NCBI GenBank assembly: GCA_945901155.1
Contig: CAMDKO010000001.1
Span: forward strand, 1 to 64,000
Length of the DNA stretch: 64,000 nt
Reading direction: 5' to 3'
From: Pedobacter schmidteae
GTDB taxonomy: Bacteria > Bacteroidota > Bacteroidia > Sphingobacteriales > Sphingobacteriaceae
Made by a program: the position numbers and the translations under genes. The stretch's first letter is position 1; each line of letters starts with the position of its first letter. A model generated the notes under the pieces. That model had not been told where the DNA came from and made no database searches. It saw only the letters and a list, made by a program, of their open reading frames with translations. Below are positions 19,706 through 29,954 of this stretch, piece after piece.

Positions 19706-21745
19706 ATGCAAGAAATTGAATTTTCAGAATTTGTTGGTTTAATTTCACTGTTAGTGATTTTATTGCCATTATTTTCGTTCCTGTTAATTCTTGCTGGTAG
19801 AAAAGGAAGGGGGGCTAACCTTGCTCTTATTAATATCTCAATATCATTCATTCTTTCAGTTTATCTTTTCTTCTTTATTTGGAATAAACAACCTATTCAT
19901 TACCAAATCCCCTGGTTTTTAATTGGCGATATTGAATTTAAAGCCGGTGTTTTATTGAATAATCTTTCTGTATTAATGATAACCTTGGTTTCAGGTATCT
20001 CAGTATTAGTGCATATTTATTCTAGAACATACATGAAAGATGATCTTAATATTCATAGATATTGGGCTTATTTGGGCTTGTTTTGTTTTTCAATGCTTGG
20101 CCTGGTTATTTCTGATAATCTTTTATTGATTTATTTGTTCTGGGAACTAGTTGGGTTTTCTTCCTTTCTGTTGATAGGTTTTTGGTATACCCGACCAATT
20201 GCATCTCAGGCTGCCAAAAAAGCTTTTATAATGAACCGTATCGGTGATATTGGTTTCCTAATTGGAATAATAATCATTTTTAGCCAGTTCCGCACGCTTG
20301 ATATTACTGCGCTTTTCGGTGATATGGGACTCGTGAAAACATCCTTAGTTGATAAAGGTTTATGGATAAGTGCTTCCCGGCAGATGCCTGAAGTATGGTT
20401 AAGTATTGCGGGTTTAGCCTTTTTTATTGGGGCTATGGCAAAATCTGCCCAGTTTCCACTACATACCTGGCTACCTGATGCTATGGAGGGACCAACTTCT
20501 GTTTCCTCGTTAATCCATGCTGCTACAATGGTTGCTGCCGGCGTTTTCTTAATCGCTAGGGTCTATCCTGTTTTTGATCCTTTTGTATTGAATACTATGG
20601 TTTGTATAGGCGCATTTACTGCATTCATGGCCGCAACTATTGCATTATCTCAAAATGATATTAAACGAATTCTGGCTTATTCAACTATTTCTCAGCTTGG
20701 ATTTATGGTCATGGCCTTGGGAATAGGTGCATATTCTGAGAGTATTTTTCACTTAGCGACACATGCTTTTTTTAAATGTTTGCTTTTTCTTGCTGCTGGT
20801 TCTGTTATTCATCAGCTTCATCACTATCGTGATGAGCATAGCCTTGATTTCGATAACCAAGATATTCGGATAATGGGTGGACTTAAAAAAGGGATGCCAA
20901 TTACTTTTATTGGGATGTGCTTGGCCTCATCTGCTCTTATTGGTTTACCCCTTAGCTCAGGCTATTTATCAAAGGATGCTATTCTTATTAACGCTTTTGA
21001 ATGGGCCGGATCAAGAGATGGAATATACACAATGATACCATACATAATGGTTATAACAAGCTGGCTTACTGTTTTTTATATTAGTAGATTAGTTTTTAAA
21101 GTATTTTTTTCGACACCAAAACGAATGAGTATGGAACAGGCTAATCAAATTCAGGATGCGCCAAAGCAAATGTCATATGTATTAGTGATCCTTTCTTTTT
21201 TCTGTTTATTTTTTGCTTTTTCCTTTAATCCGTTTTCATTTGAAAGCTCATGGCTTTGGGATGGGTTTTCGTCTAATTTATTTCAAAAGGTGAACCTTTA
21301 CCATTGGCTCATACCACTGATTCTAAATATTGGAACTGCAGTACTGATTTTTACAGCGTATAAAATTTATGTAAAGAATGATGGTATGTCCATATCTGAA
21401 AAAAATATTTTTCATCGGTTTTTTATTCAGGAATGGTATCTGAATGAACTTTACAGATATTTATTTACTGTGCCAGTTGAAAAATTTTCAAATGTATGCT
21501 ATTGGTTTGACAGGAACATTATTGATGCCCTGGTATTGAAATCTGTGACATTGATCAGCATTTTATCAGCAATTTCCCATTGGTGCGACAGAATTCTGGT
21601 TGATGGCTTTGTTAATGCATTAGGAACATGTGCAAAATGGATCGGACATTTTTCACGCAATTTTCAGACCGGTAAATTACAGCATTATCTTATATCAATG
21701 CTGTTGGTGGTGCTCTCATTTTTTATACTAACTTATTTTATATGA
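19706..21745 (+). CDS. nuoL: NADH-quinone oxidoreductase subunit L
   Basis: LLLIYLFWELVGFSSFLLIGFW, PLHTWLPDAMEGPTSVSSLIHAATMVAAGVFL. Confidence 0.95.
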   Translation: MQEIEFSEFVGLISLLVILLPLFSFLLILAGRKGRGANLALINISISFILSVYLFFFIWNKQPIHYQIPWFLIGDIEFKAGVLLNNLSVLMITLVSGISVLVHIYSRTYMKDDLNIHRYWAYLGLFCFSMLGLVISDNLLLIYLFWELVGFSSFLLIGFWYTRPIASQAAKKAFIMNRIGDIGFLIGIIIIFSQFRTLDITALFGDMGLVKTSLVDKGLWISASRQMPEVWLSIAGLAFFIGAMAKSAQFPLHTWLPDAMEGPTSVSSLIHAATMVAAGVFLIARVYPVFDPFVLNTMVCIGAFTAFMAATIALSQNDIKRILAYSTISQLGFMVMALGIGAYSESIFHLATHAFFKCLLFLAAGSVIHQLHHYRDEHSLDFDNQDIRIMGGLKKGMPITFIGMCLASSALIGLPLSSGYLSKDAILINAFEWAGSRDGIYTMIPYIMVITSWLTVFYISRLVFKVFFSTPKRMSMEQANQIQDAPKQMSYVLVILSFFCLFFAFSFNPFSFESSWLWDGFSSNLFQKVNLYHWLIPLILNIGTAVLIFTAYKIYVKNDGMSISEKNIFHRFFIQEWYLNELYRYLFTVPVEKFSNVCYWFDRNIIDALVLKSVTLISILSAISHWCDRILVDGFVNALGTCAKWIGHFSRNFQTGKLQHYLISMLLVVLSFFILTYFI

Positions 21746-21784
21746 TCTTAATCAAATCATTCAACACCGCTATGCGGATTTCGG

Positions 21785-21791
21785 AAGGAGG
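21785..21791 (+). promoter_or_regulatory. Consensus Shine-Dalgarno AAGGAGG before nuoM
   Basis: GGAAGGAGGCAATTAACCATG. Confidence 0.6.
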
Positions 21792-21800
21792 CAATTAACC

Positions 21801-23399
21801 ATGTTATCACTACTGATTTTTTTGCCGCTTATTGCCGCATTGTTCATTTTGGTCTTGCCATCCCGATTCCAGCAACACTTTAAATACATTACTCTGGGAG
21901 TAAGTGTGATTCAATTTGTATTGAGTCTGTTTATTTATTTAAAATTTAATAGCTTCGCATTTGCTGCCGGTATTAATAAAGAATCTCAATACCAATTGCT
22001 TGAAAAACTTCCATGGATTCGTTTAAATCTGGGCAATATTGGTAACCTTGAAATTGATTATTTCTTGGGTATCGATGGCTTGTCTATGCCATTTTTGATC
22101 TTGTCTGCCCTTGTTACTTTTGTAGCAACCCTGGCGTCTTGGGAAATTAAAACTAAGCTTAAAGCATACTTTTCACTATTTCTATTATTGAACACTGCCG
22201 TAATTGGTGTTTTTTGTGCATTGGATTTTTTCCTGTTTTATATTTTCTATGAATTAATGCTTTTGCCACTTTATTTTCTGATTGGAATTTGGGGTGGTAT
22301 TAGAAGAGAATATGCAGCTATTAAGTTCTTTTTATACACATTATTTGGTTCTGTGTTTATGCTGCTGGTTATTATAGGTTTATATTTTTCTGTTATTAAC
22401 CCTGCAACAGGTAATCATACCTTTAATATGATCTTGATGATGGACCCTGCCAATTATGCTGATGGATCTATTTTTTCAGCTATAGCTGCAAAAAACTTGT
22501 TTGGTATTTCAGCTCGATTACTTGCTTTCATTGTTTTGTTTGTTGCATTTGCAATCAAAGTGCCAATAGTACCACTGCATACCTGGTTGCCTGATGCGCA
22601 CGTCGAAGCTCCAACACCTGTTTCAATTATTCTTGCAGGCTTACTACTAAAGGTTGGTGGTTATGGTATCATCAGAGTTTGCTACAGTATTTTTCCTGAC
22701 TCAGCGATGCTATCTGCTTGGTGGATTGGTCTAATTGGTGTCATTTCCATAATTTATGGTGCATTAAATGCGCTTGCTCAAACAGATCTTAAGCGACTGA
22801 TTGCTTACTCTTCTGTATCACATATGGGATTTGTACTGCTTGGAATTGCATCTTCAACAATCGAGGGTGTAAGTGGTGCCATGCTTCAAATGATCAGTCA
22901 CGGTGGTTTATCGGCTATGCTATTCTTCTTGGTAGGAATGATTTATGAGCGTGTAAAAGATCGGGAGATTGCAAATTTCAGCGGATTGGCAGAAATCATG
23001 CCTCAGTTTACAGCCTTTGTCATCGTTGCTTTTTTCGCATCCCTGGGTTTACCTGGTTTTTCTGCATTTATGGCCGAAGCCTTTACTTTAATTGGCGCCT
23101 TTACTTCTGAGCAGGTAAATGGACTTATTCCTCGCTGGATGTCTGTAGTGGCTTCAATAGGAATTCTGTTGAGTGCTACCTATTTTCTCTGGACTTTACA
23201 GCGTATGTTCTTTGGGCAGCCACGCTTAAAAGGAGCTGCGGATTGGCTCTCCAAACTTAGTGATATTAATGCACGTGAAAAATTAGCATTAATACCTCTG
23301 GTAGCATTGGCTTTAGCACTCGGGATTTTTCCTTCTTTGTTATTTGATAAAATGAATGCTTCTGTTGTAGCCTTTGTTCAATTAATTTCCGGATCATGA
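21801..23399 (+). CDS. nuoM: NADH-quinone oxidoreductase subunit M
   Basis: YELMLLPLYFLIGIWGG, PLHTWLPDAHVEAPTPVSIILAGLLLKVGGYG. Confidence 0.95.
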   Translation: MLSLLIFLPLIAALFILVLPSRFQQHFKYITLGVSVIQFVLSLFIYLKFNSFAFAAGINKESQYQLLEKLPWIRLNLGNIGNLEIDYFLGIDGLSMPFLILSALVTFVATLASWEIKTKLKAYFSLFLLLNTAVIGVFCALDFFLFYIFYELMLLPLYFLIGIWGGIRREYAAIKFFLYTLFGSVFMLLVIIGLYFSVINPATGNHTFNMILMMDPANYADGSIFSAIAAKNLFGISARLLAFIVLFVAFAIKVPIVPLHTWLPDAHVEAPTPVSIILAGLLLKVGGYGIIRVCYSIFPDSAMLSAWWIGLIGVISIIYGALNALAQTDLKRLIAYSSVSHMGFVLLGIASSTIEGVSGAMLQMISHGGLSAMLFFLVGMIYERVKDREIANFSGLAEIMPQFTAFVIVAFFASLGLPGFSAFMAEAFTLIGAFTSEQVNGLIPRWMSVVASIGILLSATYFLWTLQRMFFGQPRLKGAADWLSKLSDINAREKLALIPLVALALALGIFPSLLFDKMNASVVAFVQLISGS

Positions 23400-24880
23400 A
23401 CGAATATTTACCGTTAATATCTTCCTCAATTAATGATACGATTGCAAGCTTAAGGTATTTTCAGTCTGAGGCAACTTTAGTGCTTGGATTCCTTTTGGTG
23501 ATTTTGTCAGACCTTTTTTTATCTAAACGGTTTTCTCAGTTAAGTTTTGGTTTAACAATCGGTGTTGTATTGATTGTAATGGTTCAAAGTTTTGCATTCC
23601 TGAATGTAGAAAATATGCCTTTATTTGGCGGAATGGTGATTATGGATCATCTTTCCATTCTCTTTAAGATTCTTTTTTGCCTGGTCAGTTTGTTGTTTGT
23701 TTTGTTTATCAGGTATAATCGTTCTCTGCTACTTCATGAAAAAGGTACAGGTGATCTTTATGCTATTCTCCTTGCTGTTCATCTTGGTATGAATTTAATG
23801 GCCATTTCAGCTAATTTACTGATGGTATTTATGTCTTTAGAGATGGTGTCTTTGGGATCTTATTTAATGGTTGGCTATATTTCGCGTGATCAAAAACAAA
23901 GTGAGGCATCTATGAAATATGCTTTATTTGGTGCAGTATGCTCTGCTATTATGCTTTATGGGATATCGCTGTTATATGGATTTACAGGTAGCTTATATTT
24001 GAATGATCCTACCTTTATTTCCGGATTAAATACTATCCCGCCTATGGCTTTAGGCGTTTCCTTGACCATGGTGCTGGTTGGAGTCGCGTTTAAATTATCT
24101 GTTGTTCCACTTCATTTCTGGGCACCCGATGTTTATGAAGGAGCACCAACTCCAGTCACTGCTTTTCTGTCTACAGCTCCAAAAATTGCTGGCTTTGCCC
24201 TTCTAATTAAGTTTATTGTGTTAATTAATGCACTTGATCATGCATTTTTAGACATCAAATTAATAGTAGCTTCAATAGCTATTGCAAGTATGGTGCTTGG
24301 AAACTTTGCTGCAATTTGGCAAAATAATATAAAACGTATGCTTGCTTATTCGTCAATAGGGCATACAGGTTTTATGTTTATGGCTCTGTTTGTAGCCCCT
24401 GGTCAGGGATATAATGCACTTATTTTTTACATGTTTATTTATGTGATCATGAATATGGCAGCGTTTTTAATTGTAGATGAGATTGAAGAACAAACCGGGA
24501 AACAAAATCTGGAAGACTACAGGGGGCTTGGCCGGCAATTTACTGTGTTAATGGTTTGTTTTGTATTTGTTTTGGTTTCCCTAACAGGTTTACCACCTAC
24601 CGTCGGATTTACCGCAAAGTTTTTAGTATTCTCAACTGCATTAGATGCTTATAACTCATCGGGTTCATTGATAATTTTGGTTATGATCCTACTGGCAGCG
24701 ATCAGTACCCTGGTATCTTTATTCTACTATTTTAAAATTCCTTTAAATGCATATTTGAAAGAATCAATTAGTTCTGATGTAAAAATTGGTCATACGGCCA
24801 AAGCTTATCTCAGTATGTTTATGGCATTTTTATTACTTCTTCTACTAGTTTTTCCTTCACTAATTCAACAATTCCTTTGA
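23396..24880 (+). CDS. nuoN: NADH-quinone oxidoreductase subunit N
   Basis: SLEMVSLGSYLMVGY, PLHFWAPDVYEGAPTPVTAFLSTAPKIAGFA; ATGA overlap with nuoM. Confidence 0.95.
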   Translation: MNEYLPLISSSINDTIASLRYFQSEATLVLGFLLVILSDLFLSKRFSQLSFGLTIGVVLIVMVQSFAFLNVENMPLFGGMVIMDHLSILFKILFCLVSLLFVLFIRYNRSLLLHEKGTGDLYAILLAVHLGMNLMAISANLLMVFMSLEMVSLGSYLMVGYISRDQKQSEASMKYALFGAVCSAIMLYGISLLYGFTGSLYLNDPTFISGLNTIPPMALGVSLTMVLVGVAFKLSVVPLHFWAPDVYEGAPTPVTAFLSTAPKIAGFALLIKFIVLINALDHAFLDIKLIVASIAIASMVLGNFAAIWQNNIKRMLAYSSIGHTGFMFMALFVAPGQGYNALIFYMFIYVIMNMAAFLIVDEIEEQTGKQNLEDYRGLGRQFTVLMVCFVFVLVSLTGLPPTVGFTAKFLVFSTALDAYNSSGSLIILVMILLAAISTLVSLFYYFKIPLNAYLKESISSDVKIGHTAKAYLSMFMAFLLLLLLVFPSLIQQFL

Positions 24881-24970
24881 TTCTGAAGCCTGTGTATACT
24901 TCTTTTGAATTACTACGATCGGCTGATCATTTTCAGCATTTTTTCCTTGGCTTCTTAGGGATTAAATATC

Positions 24971-24978
24971 TACTTTTG
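24971..24978 (+). promoter_or_regulatory. -7 box upstream of the amidophosphoribosyltransferase-like gene
   Basis: TACTTTTG, 17 nt before ATG 24996. Confidence 0.5.
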
Positions 24979-24995
24979 CAATCTCAGAACTACTT

Positions 24996-26897
24996 ATGAG
25001 TGACCAGATCAAACATGAGTGCGGAATCGCACTTATCCGTCTTTTAAAGCCTTTATCTTATTATCAGGAAAAATACGGTACCGCCCTGTACGGGTTGAAT
25101 AAATTGTATTTGCTGATGGAAAAACAGCATAACAGAGGGCAGGATGGAGCTGGTATTGCAACTATTAAATTAGATGTACAGCCCGGTAAACGTTATATAA
25201 GTCGGCATCGGGCAATGGGAGCGAATGCGATTGCAGAGATCTTTGAGTATGTTCAAAAAAAGTTTGCCGATGTTCATAAAGAAAGCCCTGAACTTCTTCA
25301 GGATACGGATTGGCTGAAGGAGAATATCAGCTTTACTGGCGAAGTACTCATGGGTCATTTGCGCTATGGTACTCATGGCAAAAATAGTATTGAAAGTTGT
25401 CACCCCTTTTTACGCCAGAATAACTGGATGACCAGAAACTTGGTAGTAAGTGGTAATTTTAATATGACCAATGTTGATGAACTTCTGGAACAGTTGTTTG
25501 AATTGGGTCAGCATCCTAAAGAAAGAACAGATACTGTAACGGTTCTTGAAAAGATTGGACACTTCCTAGACGATGAGAACCAGTTATTGTTTGATAAATA
25601 CAAAGATGAAGGCTTCTCTAATGAGGAGATCAGCCACCAGATTGCAGAACATATTGATGTAGCTTCGATCCTGCGACGTTCTGCTAAGACCTGGGATGGT
25701 GGTTATACAATTAGCGGTATTTTTGGTCACGGTGATGCCTTTGTAATGCGTGATCCTGTAGGAATCAGGCCCGCATTTTACTATCATGACGATGAAATTG
25801 TAATCGTTACTTCTGAGCGGCCAGCCATACAAACTGCATTTAATGTTCCTTTAGAATCAGTAAAGGAAATTAAACCTGGTTATGCCCTTATCATTAAAAA
25901 GAATGGAAAGGTAACTGAAGAGCAGTTTAGAGAACCTGAAGAACAAAAATCATGCTCATTTGAGAGAATCTATTTCTCAAGAGGAAGTGATGCCTCTATT
26001 TATAAGGAACGAAAGCAACTCGGACTCTATCTTTGCCCACAGATATTCAATGCCATCGAGGATGATCTTAAAAACACGGTATTTTCCTATATTCCCAATA
26101 CAGCAGAAGTAGCTTTCTATGGGATGGTTGAAGGTGTTCATAAATATTTAAGAGATTTTCAAAAAGATACTTTATTGAATAGAGCCGATAAAATATCTGA
26201 TTCTGAACTTGAAGATGTATTGAACCTGAATGCCAGAATAGAAAAAATTGCAATAAAGGATGTTAAGCTTAGAACGTTTATTACCCAGGATGCTGATAGG
26301 CAGGATATGGTTGCTCATGTTTATGATACAACCTATGGACTGATCAACAGAGGTGAAGATAATCTGGTCATTCTTGACGATTCGATTGTTAGAGGAACTA
26401 CCCTTAAACAAAGTATTCTAAAGATCCTTGACCGTTTAGGCCCTAAAAAGATTATTGTAGTTTCTTCTGCCCCACAGATCAGGTATCCGGATTGTTATGG
26501 GATAGATATGTCAAGAATGGGAGAGTTTGTTGCATTTGAAGCGACCATATCATTGTTGAGAGAAACCGGAAGAGAAGATGTAATTGAACGTGTGTATAGC
26601 AATTGTATTGAATCAGAAAAATTAGGGAATAAACAGGTAAAAAATTATGTTCAGGAAATATACAGCCAGTTTACAGATCAGGAAATTTCAGATAGGATTG
26701 CACAGATCATCACTCCAAAAGATATAAAAGCTGAAGTAAAAGTTATCTATCAGACTCTTGACAATCTCCATAAAGCGATTCCATCTCATTTGGGCGATTG
26801 GTATTTCTCTGGCAACTACCCAACACCGGGTGGGAATAGGGTGGTGAATAAAGCTTTCATGAATTGGGTGGAAGGAAAGAATCAAAGGGCTTACTAA
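24996..26897 (+). CDS. Amidophosphoribosyltransferase-like class II glutamine amidotransferase/PRTase
   Basis: N-terminal HECGIALI, KQHNRGQDGAGIA, PRPP-binding loop LVILDDSIVRGTTLKQS; 633 aa is long for PurF. Confidence 0.85.
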   Translation: MSDQIKHECGIALIRLLKPLSYYQEKYGTALYGLNKLYLLMEKQHNRGQDGAGIATIKLDVQPGKRYISRHRAMGANAIAEIFEYVQKKFADVHKESPELLQDTDWLKENISFTGEVLMGHLRYGTHGKNSIESCHPFLRQNNWMTRNLVVSGNFNMTNVDELLEQLFELGQHPKERTDTVTVLEKIGHFLDDENQLLFDKYKDEGFSNEEISHQIAEHIDVASILRRSAKTWDGGYTISGIFGHGDAFVMRDPVGIRPAFYYHDDEIVIVTSERPAIQTAFNVPLESVKEIKPGYALIIKKNGKVTEEQFREPEEQKSCSFERIYFSRGSDASIYKERKQLGLYLCPQIFNAIEDDLKNTVFSYIPNTAEVAFYGMVEGVHKYLRDFQKDTLLNRADKISDSELEDVLNLNARIEKIAIKDVKLRTFITQDADRQDMVAHVYDTTYGLINRGEDNLVILDDSIVRGTTLKQSILKILDRLGPKKIIVVSSAPQIRYPDCYGIDMSRMGEFVAFEATISLLRETGREDVIERVYSNCIESEKLGNKQVKNYVQEIYSQFTDQEISDRIAQIITPKDIKAEVKVIYQTLDNLHKAIPSHLGDWYFSGNYPTPGGNRVVNKAFMNWVEGKNQRAY

Positions 26898-27018
26898 ATT
26901 AATTGAAAATTGAAGCATATAAATTGAAATTATTAATTTCACTAGTATGCTTTGTTCAAATTTTGATTTTTTCTTTGAATTCTGACCTTATTTGATTACT
27001 AATCGGGCCCTTTTGGAA

Positions 27019-27648
27019 CTAAATCAGGGAATGTCCGCTAAGCAGGTTGTAGATTATTCTTGCGGCAAATATCAGGATAAGAACTCCTGCAATTTTATTG
27101 AGATTAGCAATCGTCTTTTCTTTGATCTTATACCTTAATTTATTTGCATAATATGCTTTTAGCACATCCAAGCTAAATTGTGTGATCAATATTGAACCGT
27201 AAAATGGAAGGATGTCAACAGGTTTTATTTCTCCCGACATTGAAATTACTCCACTCGTAACACTCAACCAATAGAGCAGTATTGCCGGATTAAAAATACA
27301 CATAAAAAAGCCCTTGAGAAAATAACCCGTATAATGTTTTTTCGAGGTATTTTGCTCATAATTGACCTTAACTTTTTTAAAGAGATAATAAATTCCGACG
27401 CTGAATAAGATAATACTGCCGGCTATTCCTATCTGCATCCTGTAAATGTTCTCTAAGGCCAGAAAGGAAGTGCCATAAATGGTGAGAGCTACATAAAATA
27501 CATCACAAACTACAACGCCTGCTGCTAAGGAGATTCCTGCGCTGAAGCCTTTTTCAATGCTGGTTTTAATCAGCGCAAAAAAAACTGGCCCTGTTAAAAA
27601 AGAAAGTACAAATCCCAAACTAATTCCTGAGATGATCGATTCTATCAT
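27019..27648 (-). CDS. LysE family translocator
   Basis: Multi-TM ORF with GFVLSFLTGPVFFALIKTSIEKGFSAGISLAAGVVVCD. Confidence 0.85.
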   Translation of the reverse strand: MIESIISGISLGFVLSFLTGPVFFALIKTSIEKGFSAGISLAAGVVVCDVFYVALTIYGTSFLALENIYRMQIGIAGSIILFSVGIYYLFKKVKVNYEQNTSKKHYTGYFLKGFFMCIFNPAILLYWLSVTSGVISMSGEIKPVDILPFYGSILITQFSLDVLKAYYANKLRYKIKEKTIANLNKIAGVLILIFAARIIYNLLSGHSLI

Positions 27649-27792
27649 TCCGAATTTTTATTCATTTATTGAATTGCAAATTAACCTAAAATCAAAGTAT
27701 TTTATTGTATCAATGATAAAAACATTTAAAACTTAGAGATATGAGAAAATTAATTTATGTTAGATAATTATTTAAAACATACAAAATTAGAT

Positions 27793-29400
27793 ATGGATAA
27801 CAATTCACAAAAAAATTATGCCTCAGCATTATATACGCTGATTACAGTGTTTTTCTTCTGGGGTTTTTTGGCTGCAAGTAATGGTATTTTTATTCCATTC
27901 TGTAAGACCCACTTTAATTTAACACAATTTGAGTCGCAGTTAATTGACTTTACATTTTATGGAGGTTATTTTATTGGCTCTCTTATTTTGTTTTATGCCT
28001 CTAAAATTATTAAGGTTGATATCCTGAATAAGTTAGGGTACAAGAACAGTATTGCTTTAGGCCTTGTTATTTCGGCAGGCGGGGCATTAATGATGATTCC
28101 TGCAGTTGACTCAGGTTCTTTTGCATTCATATTAACTTCTTTTTTCTTTGTCGCAATTGGATTTTCACTTCAGCAAACTGCTGCAAATCCATTCGTTGTG
28201 GCACTGGGTAGTCCGGTTACTGGTGCTAACCGATTGAACTTAGCTGGTGGCGTGAACAATTTAGGTGGTATTTTAGGCCCTATAGCAGTTAGTGTCATTC
28301 TTTTTGGTACAGCAACGGCTGCAGCTCCAAAGGAAGTTGAAATTGCGTCAATAAATACACTTTACTATATTTTGGCAGGCCTATTCCTTGCAGTTGCACT
28401 TTTCTTCTGGGTATCAAAACTTCCTAAAGTAACTAGCGATGAGAAAGTGGAAGCAAGCGGGAAAACAAATCTGCCTTTATTTATTATTTTCGTGGCTTTT
28501 CTATTGATCCTTGCTGCAAATCCTATTGCAGTGGCTACGGGTGTAGATATTTCGGTATTGGTTTATCTTTCTTTGTTCATAATGATTCTGACCCTATTAT
28601 TATCACTAAGATCAGCCGGAAAAGATAAGACAGGCTGGGGTGCCATGGGTTATCCTCAGCTTATTCTCGGTATGATCGCAATCTTTACTTATGTAGGTGT
28701 TGAAGTTACTATACAGAGTAATATGGGGGCATTATTGCAGTTGCCGGAATTTGGAGGTTATTCTGATTCTGAAATTGCTCCATTTATTTCACTTTATTGG
28801 GGAAGTATGATGATTGGTCGTTGGACGGGTGCTGTAAGTGCATTTAAATTTTCAAAAACCACAAAAACCATTCTTACCATCGTAATGCCTTTTATCGCAT
28901 TCTCATTAATTTTATTTGTAAATCATTTAAACGGTACTTCAGTTCAGCAATTTTTTATCTATGGAGTCTGTCTGGTTATTTTGATTGCCGGATTTTTCTA
29001 TAGTCAGGATAAGCCTGCTAAAACGCTTTTAACCTTTGGTGTTTTAGGAGCGGTGGCAATGGTTATCGGATTATTAACTACTGGTCAGGTTGCTATTTAT
29101 GCATTTCTTGCCGGTGGTCTTACATGTTCCATTATGTGGCCATGTATTTTTGCACTTGCTATCACAGGTTTAGGTAAATACACTTCCCAGGGATCTGCAT
29201 TCCTTATCATGATGATCTTGGGTGGTGCGATTATTCCTCCAGTTCAGGGAATTCTAGCAGATACCAGTGGTATTCACTTCTCCTATATCATTCCTTTCCT
29301 ATGTTTTGCTTATTTGGCATACTTTGCTATTAAAGTAAGCTCAGAATTGAAAAAACAAGGAATTGATGTGAGTAAACTTGACGTAGAAGCATCACATTAA
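27793..29400 (+). CDS. FucP-like sugar MFS transporter
   Basis: [46 protein letters not shown]; track start 27757, ATG 27793 also possible. Confidence 0.87.
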   Translation: MDNNSQKNYASALYTLITVFFFWGFLAASNGIFIPFCKTHFNLTQFESQLIDFTFYGGYFIGSLILFYASKIIKVDILNKLGYKNSIALGLVISAGGALMMIPAVDSGSFAFILTSFFFVAIGFSLQQTAANPFVVALGSPVTGANRLNLAGGVNNLGGILGPIAVSVILFGTATAAAPKEVEIASINTLYYILAGLFLAVALFFWVSKLPKVTSDEKVEASGKTNLPLFIIFVAFLLILAANPIAVATGVDISVLVYLSLFIMILTLLLSLRSAGKDKTGWGAMGYPQLILGMIAIFTYVGVEVTIQSNMGALLQLPEFGGYSDSEIAPFISLYWGSMMIGRWTGAVSAFKFSKTTKTILTIVMPFIAFSLILFVNHLNGTSVQQFFIYGVCLVILIAGFFYSQDKPAKTLLTFGVLGAVAMVIGLLTTGQVAIYAFLAGGLTCSIMWPCIFALAITGLGKYTSQGSAFLIMMILGGAIIPPVQGILADTSGIHFSYIIPFLCFAYLAYFAIKVSSELKKQGIDVSKLDVEASH

Positions 29401-29864
29401 TGAAGGAAAAACCAAGCTTCGACTTGATATTTATGAATCTAGCAACCGACCTGGCTTCACGCTCACATTGCGTGAAAGCCCAGGTCGGTGCTGTTTTAAC
29501 TAAAGACACTAGGATCATCTCAATCGGTTATAATGGACCTCCTGCAGGTACTCATAATTGTGATGAAGAATGGCCAGATACTGGCTGCCCGCGCGATTCA
29601 AAGAATAGTTGCTCACTTGCATTGCATGCTGAGGAAAATGCTATTCTGTATGCTGTAAAGAACGGCATGTCTCTTGATGGCACAACACTCTATTTAACGC
29701 TTTCTCCATGTATTTCCTGTGCAAGGATCATTTATTCATCTGGAATTAAAAAGGTATGGTATAAGGCTTCTTATGCCGAATATAAGGGGCTTCCAAGTGA
29801 CGAAGGCGTTGACTTTTTAATTAAATTCGGTATCGAATGCAATAAGTACAATACCCTATTGTAA
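29400..29864 (+). CDS. dCMP deaminase family protein
   Basis: LALHAEENAILYAVK and LTLSPCISCARIIYSSGIKKV zinc-binding motifs; TAATG overlap with upstream gene. Confidence 0.92.
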   Translation: MKEKPSFDLIFMNLATDLASRSHCVKAQVGAVLTKDTRIISIGYNGPPAGTHNCDEEWPDTGCPRDSKNSCSLALHAEENAILYAVKNGMSLDGTTLYLTLSPCISCARIIYSSGIKKVWYKASYAEYKGLPSDEGVDFLIKFGIECNKYNTLL

Positions 29865-29954
29865 TCTTTTAAACATAAATTTTAAACACTCAATTTCCTG
29901 AACCACAATTTCATAAATTGCAACTTAATTTAATGGTGTTTTTTAGTTTAACTC

